This document shows, in pieces, positions 10,963 through 20,407 of a DNA stretch of 64,000 bases (position 1 is its first letter; each line of letters starts with the position of its first letter). Both the position numbers and the translations under genes were made by a program. Below the pieces are notes generated by a model. The model did not search any database and was not told the origin of the DNA. It was given only the letters and a program-made list of their open reading frames with translations. The DNA is from Parafrankia irregularis (GTDB lineage: Bacteria > Actinomycetota > Actinomycetes > Frankiales > Frankiaceae), in NCBI RefSeq assembly GCF_001536285.1, contig NZ_FAOZ01000001.1:310001-374000 (forward strand), written 5' to 3'.

Positions 10963-11159
10963 GGCGTGGCCGTCCCGTCGCGGACCAGCCGTTCCGGCGC
11001 CCGGCGCACGTCCGGACCGCCCGGACCGCCCGGACCGCCCGGCAAGCCGGGCACGCCCGGCGCCTCGGCCCGCTCGGCGGCGAGGTCGGCGTCGACCATC
11101 ATCTCAACCAGGTACGAGCCGTCCTGGCGGGTGATTCCCGTAATCAGTGCGCAGGCCAC
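10959..11159 (-). pseudogene. gmd: N-terminal remnant of GDP-mannose 4,6-dehydratase
   Basis: A 66-codon frame. Its first ~22 residues (ALITGITRQDGSYLVEMMV) match the start of GDP-mannose 4,6-dehydratases (ALITGITGQDGSYLAE). The Rossmann glycine motif is damaged (Gly to Arg). After about residue 27 the sequence turns into an unrelated Gly/Pro/Val tail (GVPGLPGGPGGPGGP), so about 300 residues of enzyme are missing. A strong ribosome site (GGAGGAGG) precedes the GTG start by about 6 bases, and the stop overlaps the wecB start. It cannot make GDP-4-keto-6-deoxymannose. It may persist as a translation-coupling leader for wecB. Confidence 0.7.
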
Positions 11160-11204
11160 GTTCGTCCTCCTCCCTGTCTCCAGTCGGCCTCGGCTGACTC
11201 TCGG

Positions 11205-13646
11205 TCAGCGGGTTGGCTCGCCTTCTTCTCGCAGCACGGGAGAGGCCTGGCCCTCCGGCGGCATGCTGTCCGCGCCCACTCCCCGCGCTGCCGGCACCGC
11301 TGGCTGGCCCACCTGCTCCGTTCCCGCCCGGCGAGCACCAGCGAGGTCGATGTCAGCCGGCTCCTTCGCCACCGCCACCGCCGCCACCGCCGTCGCCGCC
11401 ACCGCCGCCGTCGCCGACCGCGGAGAGCCTGTTGGCTGCGGAAGGCCGGTGCCGAGGCTCGCGGCGGCGGCGAGCGTCGCCCGGGACGACGCGATCAGTT
11501 CGGCAGTCACGTCCGTCGCACCGCCGCGACACATCCGCAGGAACGCGGCGACTGCCGCACGGTGTCCCTTGTCCTGCGCGCCCTTCCATTCCGAGGTGCC
11601 ATCGATCACCAGCTCCCGGAAGTCGTCGATCCGCAGGTGACGCCGGCCGGCGAGAGCCTCGACCAGCTCCTTCCGGCAGGCCCGGGGGCGGGCCGAGCTG
11701 TACGCGACGGTCGACAGGGTGCCGTCGACGTGCCGCAAGGTCACGGACAGGTCTTCGGCCAACAGCACCTCACCACCGCGGCCGGGCACGGCAATCGCCG
11801 TCTCGACCCGGCTACCCGCCAGCGCCGCGCAGGTGTCGATGAAATGGCAGACCTCGCCGAGGAGCCGGCCGCCCTCGACCCGGTCGCCATACCAGTGGTC
11901 GGCGGGTACGGGACCGGCGGCGACCCGGTAGATCAGGCTCAGCGGGCCGTCCCGCTCCGCCAGCCGCCGGCGGGCCGCGACGACCGCCGGGGAGAACCTG
12001 CGGTTGAGGCCCACCATGAGGACCCCACCGCCCGCGTCCGCCGCCCGCTCAACCATCTCGAGCTCGGCCAGGTCAAGAGCCAGGGGCTTCTCGCACCACA
12101 CATGCCGGCCCCGTTCGAGGGCCGCCGCGGCCAGTTGGGCGTGCGTCGAGTGCGGTGTCGCGATCACAACGACGTCGATGTCGTCATCATCGAGCAGCTC
12201 CTCGACTCCGGCCGCGGCGCCCTCGAAGCCGTGCCGGTCGGCGAAGGCGCGCGCTGATCGCCCACTGGCCGAAGCGACACTGGTGAAACGGCCGAAACCC
12301 GCCGCTCTGAAGGCTGGCAGCAGCACCGAGCCGGAGAAGTTCCCCGCGCCGATCCAACCGATCCGATCACCGCGACGCCCGCCAGGAGTACCAGCCCCAC
12401 GTGTCACCCGCTGCGTGCGCGGCCCAACCTCCCGGGGCTCCCCCGCCGCGGAACCGTCGGTGGATGGGGCGCTCTGCAGGCGCGGACCGCCATCCGGCGG
12501 CAGGGCGTGTTCCACCGGCCCGGTGCGGCGCGGGTAGTCGAACCGGATGGCCAGGTACGGCTCTCGGCGCGTCGCCACCAGGTCATAGGCTGCCGCGGCC
12601 CGCTCAATCGGGAAGGTGTGGGTGATCAGGTCGGCCACGGACAGCCTGCCGGAGGCAAGCAGGTCGAGCACCGCTTCCTGGTTGCGGCCCTCCGTCCAGC
12701 GGACCTGGCCCGCCGGGTAGTCCACACCCCATTCCTCGTAGCTACGCTCGTAGCGACCGGGCCCGTAGGAGCGCGCGAAGCGCAGGACGAGTTCCTTCTC
12801 GTAGAACGGCGCGCGCGTCAGCCCCAGTGGGACGTCCCCGACGACGACGAGCTGGGCCCGGTCGCGGGCGAACTCCGTCGCCCGCATCACCGGATCACCG
12901 GACCGGCCCGCCGCGCAGATCAGCACCGCGTCCGCCCCGCGCCCGCGGCTCCACTCCCGCACCGCGGCCGTGGTCGCCTCGCCGGACTCCCGCAACGCCC
13001 GCACACCGGTCGCGGCAGCGGTGTCCAGGGGCAGGTCCGCGAGGTCGACGCCGGCCACCTCGCATCCGCTGGCCAGCGCGATACGGGAGGCGAGTTGGCC
13101 GATGAGACCCAGCCCGACGACGACCACCTTGGCTCCCGGGCCGACCTCGGCGAGACGGAGCCCGTGCAGCGCGATGGCGGCGATGGTCGCGAAGGCGGCA
13201 TCGGCGTCGGGGACCCCGGCCGGCACTCTCGCGCACAACAGCCCCGGAACCGCCTGGAACTCGGCATGGTTCGCCCGGCCAGCGCCACCGGTGGCCACCA
13301 GGTCGCCGGGGCGGATGCCCTCGACGGCGTCGCCGACGCGGACGACCCGGCCAGCCCCGCTGTAACCGAGTGGCAGCTCGGACGCGAGGCGGTCACGGAC
13401 CGAGCGGACCGCCTCGCCTATGCCGTCCGCTCGGGCCTTCTCCGCCACCCGGCGGACAAGATCGGGACGTGCCCGCGCCTTGGCCAGCAGCCCGGACCGG
13501 GCAAGCGTGGTCACCGCCCGCTCGGTGCCGACCGAAACGATGGTGGCGGTCGTCTCCACGAGCACTTCGGTCGCCCCGATGGAGGGGACCGGGCTGTCGA
13601 CGACCCGGACCTCTCCACCGCCTGCGTCCTGGACCACCTGCCTCAC
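11205..13646 (-). CDS. Bi-domain oxidoreductase (zinc-type alcohol dehydrogenase fused to Gfo/Idh/MocA)
   Basis: An 813-residue fusion. Residues 1-375 form a medium-chain dehydrogenase-like domain (GERA-type N-terminal fold, LGYSGAGRVVRVGDAVEGIRPGD, Rossmann GLGLIGQLASRIAL at about 178-191). Residues 428-780 form a Gfo/Idh/MocA oxidoreductase (IGWIGAGNFSGSVLLPAF, then CEKPLALD at 518-525 and GGRLLGEVCHFIDTCAAL around His601). The linker (375-427) is disordered. Such fusions are known in polysaccharide clusters and are presumed to oxidise and reduce sugar nucleotides or glycan sugars; the substrate is unknown. It is the first gene of the operon running to the gmd remnant, wecB and wecC. The GTG start has only a weak ribosome site. 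Confidence 0.85.
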   Translation of the reverse strand: MRQVVQDAGGGEVRVVDSPVPSIGATEVLVETTATIVSVGTERAVTTLARSGLLAKARARPDLVRRVAEKARADGIGEAVRSVRDRLASELPLGYSGAGRVVRVGDAVEGIRPGDLVATGGAGRANHAEFQAVPGLLCARVPAGVPDADAAFATIAAIALHGLRLAEVGPGAKVVVVGLGLIGQLASRIALASGCEVAGVDLADLPLDTAAATGVRALRESGEATTAAVREWSRGRGADAVLICAAGRSGDPVMRATEFARDRAQLVVVGDVPLGLTRAPFYEKELVLRFARSYGPGRYERSYEEWGVDYPAGQVRWTEGRNQEAVLDLLASGRLSVADLITHTFPIERAAAAYDLVATRREPYLAIRFDYPRRTGPVEHALPPDGGPRLQSAPSTDGSAAGEPREVGPRTQRVTRGAGTPGGRRGDRIGWIGAGNFSGSVLLPAFRAAGFGRFTSVASASGRSARAFADRHGFEGAAAGVEELLDDDDIDVVVIATPHSTHAQLAAAALERGRHVWCEKPLALDLAELEMVERAADAGGGVLMVGLNRRFSPAVVAARRRLAERDGPLSLIYRVAAGPVPADHWYGDRVEGGRLLGEVCHFIDTCAALAGSRVETAIAVPGRGGEVLLAEDLSVTLRHVDGTLSTVAYSSARPRACRKELVEALAGRRHLRIDDFRELVIDGTSEWKGAQDKGHRAAVAAFLRMCRGGATDVTAELIASSRATLAAAASLGTGLPQPTGSPRSATAAVAATAVAAVAVAKEPADIDLAGARRAGTEQVGQPAVPAARGVGADSMPPEGQASPVLREEGEPTR

Positions 13647-13739
13647 CGGAGATCCCGGCCTGTCGCTGGGACCCGTCGGGCCGAAGATCCGCGGCTCCGT
13701 GACCGGTCAGACACTCGCCTTCGCAACATGCGACGGAGC

Positions 13740-13755
13740 GTAGTTGATGAACTAC
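13740..13755. promoter_or_regulatory. Inverted repeat in the divergent spacer
   Basis: GTAGTT-GATG-AACTAC (6-bp arms) lies in the 228-base region between the divergently read bi-domain oxidoreductase and WecA-like genes. TCGCA-ACA-TGCGA is close by (13720-13732). Both could be operators that set the two left operons together. No promoter match is clear. Confidence 0.3.
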
Positions 13756-13874
13756 ATTCGGTCGCGAACAACGGCCTGGTCGGGCTGCTGGAGTGTCACC
13801 CACCTGGAACGAACCGCCGCCACGGAGCCAGCGCGCCCACGCTGGTAATCGCCTGCCGAGCCGCAAGGAGTGAC

Positions 13875-15050
13875 ATGATCGGAGCGGGAGCCGCGGCGCT
13901 TCTCGTAACTCTCGCCACCACGCCGGTCGCGCTCGGCGCGATGCGACGCCTGGCAGCCATCGACGACATCAACGAACGCTCCTCACACCAGGTTCCGACC
14001 CCTCGTGGCGGCGGCATCGCGGTAGCCCTCGGCATCTTCGCCGGCGTGCTCGTACTCCCACTCGCCAGCGGTCACGGTGACGCCCCCGACCTGCTTCCGA
14101 TGATCGTCGGGGTGACGCTGTTCGGTCTCATCGGTCTCGCCGAGGACGTGGGCGGCATCGCCCCGCTGCGCCGCCTGACGCTTCAAGCGCTCGCCGGCCT
14201 GGTGGTGTCGGCCGTGCTCCTCGTCAGCGTGCCCCTCGACGCCATGTCGGTCCCACCCGCGGTGGCTGTATCCGCCGCCGCGCTGATCGGCCCGCTGTGG
14301 GTGACCGGTTTCGTCAATGCCTTCAACTTCATGGATGGGATCAACGGCATCTCGGCCGCGCAGGCCGCCGTCGCCGGCGGCGGCCTCACCGTCGTGGGCC
14401 ATCTCCACAACTCGTCGGCGCTGGTCGCGGGAGGCGCTGTTCTGGCCGGGTCGGCGATCGGCTTCGCGCCGTTCAACTTCCCCCGCGCGCGGATCTTCCT
14501 GGGCGACGTCGGAAGCTACACCCTCGGCGCCAGCCTCGCCGTACTCACGTTCCAGGGCATCATGTCCGGCATCCCGGTCGAGGCCGTGCTGGCACCGCTG
14601 CTGCTCTACCTCGCCGACACCGGCGCGACGCTGGTGCGCCGGATACGACGGGGCGAGTGCTGGTACCTGCCCCACCGCACCCACACCTACCAGCAGCTCA
14701 CCGACGTCGGCTGGACGCACACCCGGGTCACGGCCACGGTCGCGAGCCTCATCGCGGCAAGCTCGGGCCTGGGGCTACTGGCCGCTCGGGGCCATGCTGG
14801 CGTCCGGGTGACGGCCGACCTCGCGCTGCTCGTGCTGGTCGTGGGTTATCTGAACGCACCTCGACTGATCACATTCGCCCGCGCACCGCGAGGCGCCGAG
14901 CTGCCGACTCCCGCCGATCCCGCTCAGGCAGGGGACAGCCCCCGGGAGCTTGTCCTGCCGCACCAACGGCAGGGCGACAGCCCACGGATCACCGAGCGGC
15001 CTGAACCCGCCCGGACGGGCGGGGCACCCGACCAGGCCGACACCCGGTGA
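13875..15050 (+). CDS. UDP-HexNAc:polyprenyl-phosphate HexNAc-1-phosphate transferase (WecA/WbpL type)
   Basis: A 391-residue integral membrane enzyme of the MraY/WecA family; it starts glycan repeat units by moving HexNAc-1-P from UDP onto undecaprenyl phosphate. About ten hydrophobic segments are seen. Motifs: RSSHQVPTPRGGGIA (about 38-52), the catalytic NAFNFMDGINGIS, the Mg-linked FLGDVGSYTLG, and PHRTHTYQQL near the C-terminal loop. The HRxHxYQ form matches WbpL-like members. I chose the ATG at 13875, with AAGGAG 4 bases upstream; longer frames upstream run antisense through the oxidoreductase. A Pro/Gly-rich tail of ~50 residues ends it. It leads the plus-strand operon to 21759. Confidence 0.9.
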   Translation: MIGAGAAALLVTLATTPVALGAMRRLAAIDDINERSSHQVPTPRGGGIAVALGIFAGVLVLPLASGHGDAPDLLPMIVGVTLFGLIGLAEDVGGIAPLRRLTLQALAGLVVSAVLLVSVPLDAMSVPPAVAVSAAALIGPLWVTGFVNAFNFMDGINGISAAQAAVAGGGLTVVGHLHNSSALVAGGAVLAGSAIGFAPFNFPRARIFLGDVGSYTLGASLAVLTFQGIMSGIPVEAVLAPLLLYLADTGATLVRRIRRGECWYLPHRTHTYQQLTDVGWTHTRVTATVASLIAASSGLGLLAARGHAGVRVTADLALLVLVVGYLNAPRLITFARAPRGAELPTPADPAQAGDSPRELVLPHQRQGDSPRITERPEPARTGGAPDQADTR

Positions 15051-15152
15051 CAGCAGCAATCCGAGCTATTCGACAACCATACGAATACAGTTGACTACCA
15101 AAGGCAACACCGCGCGGTCCGATCGCCGGGTTCCCCAGGAGAGGTCGATGTC

Positions 15153-16664
15153 GTGAGGCGTGGCGCTGGTCCCCCGCGGGTTCTGCTCGTTACCCACTAC
15201 TTTCCGCCCGAGGTGGGCGCCCCGCAGGCACGCCTGTCGGAGACAGCGCGGGCCTGGGCCGCCGCCGGCCTCGACGTCACCGTGCTGACCGGCATGCCGA
15301 ACCATCCGACCGGTGTGGTGCCCACCAGTTACCGCGGGGCACTCAGGCGGTTCGAACACACCGACGGGTACCGGGTGGTCCGCACCTGGCTTTATGCGAC
15401 CCCGAACGAAGGCGTGCTGCGCAAGACCCTCAGCCACCTGTCGTTCATGGTGACGTCGGTACTGCTGGGCGGCCGGCCCGCCGGCCCCGTTGACGTCGTG
15501 GTCGTCTCCTCGCCCACCTTCTTCGCTCTCGGCTCGGCCTGGGTCCTGGCGCGGCTGCGGCGCGCCCGGCTGGTGGTCGAGATACGCGACCTGTGGCCTG
15601 CGATCTTCGTTCAGTTGGGTCTGATCACGAACCGCAGGGTCATCGCGGTTCTGGAAAAGCTGGAGCTGGCCGCCTACCGGGCCGCGGACGCCGTTGTCAC
15701 CGTTACCGAGGGCTTCCGTGAGGACATCATCCGCCGGGGCATACCCGCGGAGAAGGTGCACGTGATCCCGAACGGCGTCGACCTCGATCGATTCAGGCCG
15801 GACGAACCCGCATCCGCGGAGGTACGGGCCCAGCTGGGAGCCGGGCCCGCGGACACGCTCGTGCTCTACGTCGGCGCACACGGCATCTCGCAGGGCCTGG
15901 CCTCCGTCGCCGACGCCGCCGCGCTGCTGGCCGAGGAAACGCCCTCGATCCGCTTCGCCTTTGTGGGCGAGGGAGCCGACAAGCGGCGGCTCACCGAGCA
16001 CATCAGGCGGCTCGGCCTCACGAACACCACCCTTGCGCCCGCGGTCCCCCGCTCCGACGTGGCCGCGCTGGTCGCCTCCGCCGACATCTGCCTGGTTCCG
16101 CTGCGGGACGTACCACTGTTCGAGACCTTCATCCCGTCAAAAATGTTCGAGCTGCTGGCCGCGGGCCGTCCGCTGATCGGCTCGGTGCGCGGCGAGGCAG
16201 CCCGCATCCTGACCGACGCCGGCGCCGTGGTCGTACCGCCGGAGGACCCGGAGGCCCTCGCCTGCGCCGTACTGGAGCTGGCGACGGATCCGGACCGCAA
16301 TGAGGCCATGGGCCTGGCCGCCCGCGACTATGTCGAGCGGTACTTTGACCGGTCAGCGCTGGCCGATCGCTACCGCCGTCTTCTACTGCAGGTCCTGGCC
16401 GGGCAACCTCAGGAGGAACAGCCTCACCACGGGCAGCCCCCGCACCACGGGCAGCCCACATCCAACCGCCAGGAGGGCGGGCAGCAGCTTCCGGATGGCC
16501 TGTGGCCAGAGCACGAGCTGCCTGCGCCGGCATCGGCATGCCAGCCGAGCGCCCAGGGACAGCTGCGCGACGGCACCCAGCCGGTGCCACGTCCCCGCCA
16601 GCCTGGGCCTGAGGACCCACGAACCGTCGCCCGGCATATGGGGCGACGAGGGAGTGACCGATGA
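15153..16664 (+). CDS. Glycosyltransferase family 4, WbuB-like
   Basis: A 503-residue GT-B glycosyltransferase resembling WbuB (which adds FucNAc in O-antigen pathways): LLVTHYFPPEVGAPQARLSETARAW, TGMPNHPTG, EIRDLWPAIFVQLG, VTVTEGFREDIIRRGIP, HVIPNGVDLDRF, and PLFETFIPSKMFELLAAGRPLIG in the donor site. The GTG at 15153 is chosen because AGGAGAG lies 8 bases upstream; the ATG at 15148 hits a stop at once. The last ~85 residues after the fold (QPHHGQPPHHGQP and onward) are Gln/Pro/His-rich and not expected for the family. It overlaps the next frame by ATGA. Confidence 0.85.
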   Translation: MRRGAGPPRVLLVTHYFPPEVGAPQARLSETARAWAAAGLDVTVLTGMPNHPTGVVPTSYRGALRRFEHTDGYRVVRTWLYATPNEGVLRKTLSHLSFMVTSVLLGGRPAGPVDVVVVSSPTFFALGSAWVLARLRRARLVVEIRDLWPAIFVQLGLITNRRVIAVLEKLELAAYRAADAVVTVTEGFREDIIRRGIPAEKVHVIPNGVDLDRFRPDEPASAEVRAQLGAGPADTLVLYVGAHGISQGLASVADAAALLAEETPSIRFAFVGEGADKRRLTEHIRRLGLTNTTLAPAVPRSDVAALVASADICLVPLRDVPLFETFIPSKMFELLAAGRPLIGSVRGEAARILTDAGAVVVPPEDPEALACAVLELATDPDRNEAMGLAARDYVERYFDRSALADRYRRLLLQVLAGQPQEEQPHHGQPPHHGQPTSNRQEGGQQLPDGLWPEHELPAPASACQPSAQGQLRDGTQPVPRPRQPGPEDPRTVARHMGRRGSDR

Positions 16665-16957
16665 CGAGACGACTCGTCATCGAACGCAGCGGATTCCTCG
16701 GTTCCCTGGCCACACGGCACACCATGGCCGCGGGTCACGAGGTCACCGCCCTCGGCTCCGGGGTCAGCTGGCATGACCTGGATGACGCTGTGAGAAGCGA
16801 GCAGATCACCCAGCCGACCGAGGGTAAGGCCTTCTCGACCGACGATGCCGTACGGGGTCTCGGTTTCGCTTCCCGGCCGCACGCCACCGGCATCCGGCAC
16901 GAGGCGGCGCTCTGCCGGCTACAGAAGGCTGTGATGAGGAGACGAACCGGCACATGA
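16661..16957 (+). pseudogene. Internally deleted extended SDR (sugar epimerase) remnant
   Basis: A 98-codon frame. Residues 1-45 look like the first Rossmann unit of an NAD-dependent sugar epimerase (LVIERSGFLGS, then TMAAGHEVTAL). Residues 55-90 look like the C terminus of the same family (DDAVRGLGFASRPHATGIRHEAALCRLQK). The ~230 residues between, with the Ser/Tyr/Lys catalytic site, are missing, and the glycine motif is damaged. GGGAG lies about 6 bases upstream of the ATG; start and stop overlap the neighbours by ATGA on both sides. It cannot be an active epimerase. It may be kept for translational coupling of the heparinase-like gene. Confidence 0.6.
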
Positions 16958-18885
16958 TCACGTCCTCCTCGTCCGAAGTGACGGACGAATGGCTTACCTG
17001 GGCCAGCGGCACGGTGAACCCCGACCGACCCGACGGGCTCGACAACGCGGCCGATCCGAACGATCTGGACGGTGTCTCATCGGCCTCTCCGGCTACCGGG
17101 GCCGCGACGGCCCGCACGTCCTCGTTGGCCGGCCGCTACCTGCGAACCGTCGTGCTGCTCCGGCCGGAACAGGCCGTCGCGCGTATCCGTCTCCGCACGC
17201 AACGCGCCATGCACCTGTACTTCCCCACCACGTCGCACCGGATCGTGGAAACACTCGCGCGACCGATGCTGAGGCCTCAGGTTCACGCCCGATGGCCGGC
17301 TTCCTTCGTACCGTTCGACGCCCGCCTCGGCGAGGCGTGGCCGCTCGCCACCGACCTCGCCGATGGGCGCTTCACCCTGCTGGGAACAACCCGCCACCTC
17401 GGTGAACCGGCCGACTGGGCCCAGCACGACGCGCCCCTGCTATGGCAGTTCCATCTGCATTACTGGGACTGGGCCTGGTCGTTTGCCTTGCATCCAGAAC
17501 GCGAGTGGGCCCGCTCCGAGTTCGACCGGCTATACCGCTCCTGGCGCCGCGCCACAACGTTTGGGCGCGGTGCCGCCTGGTCACCCTACGTGGTGTCGCT
17601 GCGTATATGGTCATGGTGCGGAATGCTCGGGTCGTTGGCGGACGGCGCACTCGCCTCCGCGCTGACCACCGATCTCGCCGAACATGCCGCCTATCTCCGC
17701 CTCCACGTCGAGAACGATCTCGGTGGGAACCATCTTCTCAAGAACATCAAGGCGCTCCTGGGGATTGCTGTCGCGTTCGATGACGCAACAGCGAGGAAGC
17801 GTTGGACCGCGCGCCTGCTTCGGGAGATCGAGCGCCAGGTACTACCCGACGGGGGCCATGTCGAGCGTGCACCCGCCTATCACTGTCAGGTGCTGGCGGA
17901 CCTCGATGATCTCGCAGGCCTGCTCGGCTGCGCCGGCGAGACAGTTCCCGACGAGCTGAGCGCAGCACGTCTACGGATGCGGAGGTGGCTCGACGACATA
18001 CTGGCACCCGATGGCACGGTGCCGATGGTGAACGACGGCTTCCCTGTCCCGCCCGCTGCGGTGACCGCTCTGCTGCCGCACAGATCCGGAACGCACCGTG
18101 TGCGGAATCCAGGACACCAGACTGGAACCGGTCTCGCACTCTTCAGTGATTCGGGCCTGGCGGTCCTGCGCGCCGGGCCCTGGCGGGTACTCGCCGATGT
18201 CGGCCTGCCCTGTCCGGACGATCTTCCGGGGCACGCACATGCCGACTCCCTGTCCTTCCTTCTCTGGTATGGCGGCACACCGGTGCTCGTCGACAAAGGA
18301 ACCTCGACCTACGCACCGGGTGCGACCCGCGCCACCGAACGCGCGACCGCGGCGCACAACACCGTTGTCGTGGACGGAATGGACTCCACCGAGGTATGGG
18401 GCGCCTTTCGCGCGGGCAGACGGGCACGGGTCGCGCTTGGGCCGGTCCGGTACGACCAGAAAGCCGACCGATTGAGCCTTACCGCCATGCACAAAGGTTA
18501 CCGATGGCTGACCGGCCAACCCGATCATATCCGTACCTGGACAGTGGACTCGGACTCGCTGCTGATCGTCGACCGGATCGCAGGCAGCCGTCACCATCGT
18601 ATCGACGTGCTGTTTCACCTGGATGCCGGATGGCATGCGCAGCCTGACGAGGCCGGAGTGATAATCGAACGAAAGGGAGCACCAGGACGCCTCCGCCTGG
18701 CGACATGCATCGAGGCGCACCGGGACGAGCAGGTCAGCAGTGGCCGCTGGCGACTCTGGACGGACACGCTGGCGACCGGCTGGCAACAGCACATCCCAGC
18801 CATGGTCGTCGCCTACACGATCATCGCGGGCCTTCCACTCGAGTTGCACAGTCGCTTGACCGTAGTGGAGGGTACCGATGTCTGA
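16954..18885 (+). CDS. Heparinase II/III family protein
   Basis: A 643-residue protein. The N-terminal alpha/alpha toroid (about 90-370) carries NHLLKNIKALL (Asn259-His260) and ERAPAYHCQVL (Tyr309-His310); the C-terminal beta-sandwich domain carries GHAHADSLSFLLW (His427/His429) and ATERATAAHNTVVVDG. These match the catalytic and metal-site positions of family lyases that split uronic-acid polymers by beta-elimination. No signal peptide is visible, which is odd for a secreted lyase and suggests action in the cytoplasm, possibly on lipid-linked intermediates, or an altered role. The first 60 residues are low complexity. It overlaps the SDR remnant (4 bases) and the DUF362 gene (8 bases). Confidence 0.85.
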   Translation: MITSSSSEVTDEWLTWASGTVNPDRPDGLDNAADPNDLDGVSSASPATGAATARTSSLAGRYLRTVVLLRPEQAVARIRLRTQRAMHLYFPTTSHRIVETLARPMLRPQVHARWPASFVPFDARLGEAWPLATDLADGRFTLLGTTRHLGEPADWAQHDAPLLWQFHLHYWDWAWSFALHPEREWARSEFDRLYRSWRRATTFGRGAAWSPYVVSLRIWSWCGMLGSLADGALASALTTDLAEHAAYLRLHVENDLGGNHLLKNIKALLGIAVAFDDATARKRWTARLLREIERQVLPDGGHVERAPAYHCQVLADLDDLAGLLGCAGETVPDELSAARLRMRRWLDDILAPDGTVPMVNDGFPVPPAAVTALLPHRSGTHRVRNPGHQTGTGLALFSDSGLAVLRAGPWRVLADVGLPCPDDLPGHAHADSLSFLLWYGGTPVLVDKGTSTYAPGATRATERATAAHNTVVVDGMDSTEVWGAFRAGRRARVALGPVRYDQKADRLSLTAMHKGYRWLTGQPDHIRTWTVDSDSLLIVDRIAGSRHHRIDVLFHLDAGWHAQPDEAGVIIERKGAPGRLRLATCIEAHRDEQVSSGRWRLWTDTLATGWQQHIPAMVVAYTIIAGLPLELHSRLTVVEGTDV

Positions 18886-20407
18886 GCCGCCGCTTTCCAG
18901 GCCGCTCTACCAGGTCGCGCTGACCCGCACGAACCAGGCAGCCTACCCTTCGATCTCTCCTTTCTCCCCGCATACCGCCTACCCGGAATACAGATTCGGT
19001 CACCTGAGCCGGGAGCCGAATCATGTCTATGCGGCGGTCCGGAGGGTTTTCGCCCTGGCGGGCCTCGACAAGGGCAGGGTCGACACCTCACAGTGGAATC
19101 CACTCGGCGACTTCGTCGGGCCCGGCGGAACGGTGGTACTCAAACCGAACCTCGTGCGCGAGTTCCACCCCCAGGATCCCGCCGGCTGGCAATGGGTCCT
19201 CACTCATGGTTCCGTCATTCGCGCCGCGGCCGACTACGCACTACGAGCTGTCGGGACCACGGGCCGGGTGGTCATCGCCGACGCACCGCAGACCGACTCC
19301 TCGTTCATCGGCATCGTTGCCGCTCTCGGCCTCGACCAGCTGCGTGACTTCTACCAGGAACGTGGGTTCAGCGTCGACCTGCTCGATCTACGCCAGGAAG
19401 AATGGACGACCCGCGGCGGCGTTGTGACAGCGCGACGACGCCTCCCCGGAGACCCGGCCGGTACCGTCGCCTTCGATCTGGGCGAACGAAGCGAATTCGT
19501 CGGCCATCCTGGCGCCGGCCGCTACTACGGAGCCGACTACGACTCCCGGGTGGTAAACCACCATCACACCGGCGGACGCCACGAGTACCTACTGTCCGCG
19601 ACAGTGATGCAGGCGGATCTGATCCTAAATCTGCCGAAGCTAAAAAGCCATAAGAAAGCCGGCATCACGCTCGGGATGAAGAACCTGGTCGGTGTGAACG
19701 CCGACAAGAACTGGCTTCCCCACCATACCGAGGGCTGGCCGGGTAATCACGGGGACGAGCACCCCAGGCCAACCGCACGGCACCGCGCGGAGCGCGCTGT
19801 AGTCGGGGGCCTGCGGCGGGCCGCTCTCGCCTGGCCCGGAGTCGGCACACGTACCTTGCAGATCGCGCGCCGCGGCGGCACTCCAATATTCGGCGACGGG
19901 GACACCACAATCCGGAGCGGAAACTGGTGGGGAAACGACACCGTTTGGAGGATGTCCCTGGACCTGAACAAGATTATTCACTATGGCAGGCCGGATGGAA
20001 CTCTGGCGGAAAGTCCAAGGCCTGCGCGGCACATCGTCCTCGTGGACGGCATCATTGCGGGACATCGCAACGGCCCCATGAGTCCCGATGCGCTCCCCGG
20101 CCGGCTGGTCGCCTTCGGCACGGCACCGGCCGCTGTAGACGCTGCCGTCACCGTGCTGTTCGGCTTCGATCCTGAACGAGTGCCAACCGTTCGCCAGGCG
20201 TTTCGTTGCCATCGACTGCCACTTGCTAACGGCGACTGGCGCGAGGTTGAGCTCATCGGAGATTACCCGGAATGGCGCGGGCCAATAGGACTCATTCATC
20301 CTGGAGCCACCCTCCAGGCTGAACCGCACTTCGCCTGGAGGGGGCGGATCGAACTACCGCGAATCGATATCCGAGCGACTGTCAGCACCGATTCAGGGGA
20401 ACGATGA
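18878..20407 (+). CDS. DUF362 domain protein
   Basis: A 509-residue protein with DUF362 features: VVLKPNLVREF, LTHGSVIRAAADYAL, VVIADAPQTDSSF, LILNLPKLKSHKKAGITLGMKNLVGVNADK, and near the C terminus GPMSPDALPGRLVAFGTAPAAVDAAVTVLFGFDP. No CxxCxxC ferredoxin motif is seen, unlike the DUF362 proteins fused to iron-sulfur domains. The family has no established reaction. In this operon it sits between a heparinase-like protein and a CapK-like protein with 8- and 4-base overlaps, so the three are probably made in fixed ratio for one step in glycan modification. Confidence 0.8.
   Translation: MSEPPLSRPLYQVALTRTNQAAYPSISPFSPHTAYPEYRFGHLSREPNHVYAAVRRVFALAGLDKGRVDTSQWNPLGDFVGPGGTVVLKPNLVREFHPQDPAGWQWVLTHGSVIRAAADYALRAVGTTGRVVIADAPQTDSSFIGIVAALGLDQLRDFYQERGFSVDLLDLRQEEWTTRGGVVTARRRLPGDPAGTVAFDLGERSEFVGHPGAGRYYGADYDSRVVNHHHTGGRHEYLLSATVMQADLILNLPKLKSHKKAGITLGMKNLVGVNADKNWLPHHTEGWPGNHGDEHPRPTARHRAERAVVGGLRRAALAWPGVGTRTLQIARRGGTPIFGDGDTTIRSGNWWGNDTVWRMSLDLNKIIHYGRPDGTLAESPRPARHIVLVDGIIAGHRNGPMSPDALPGRLVAFGTAPAAVDAAVTVLFGFDPERVPTVRQAFRCHRLPLANGDWREVELIGDYPEWRGPIGLIHPGATLQAEPHFAWRGRIELPRIDIRATVSTDSGER

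Noticed and set aside
12507-13874. Upstream extension of the WecA-like gene into the oxidoreductase
   Set aside because: The extra 456 codons are antisense to the bi-domain oxidoreductase; the ATG at 13875 has a good ribosome site and starts the first membrane helix.
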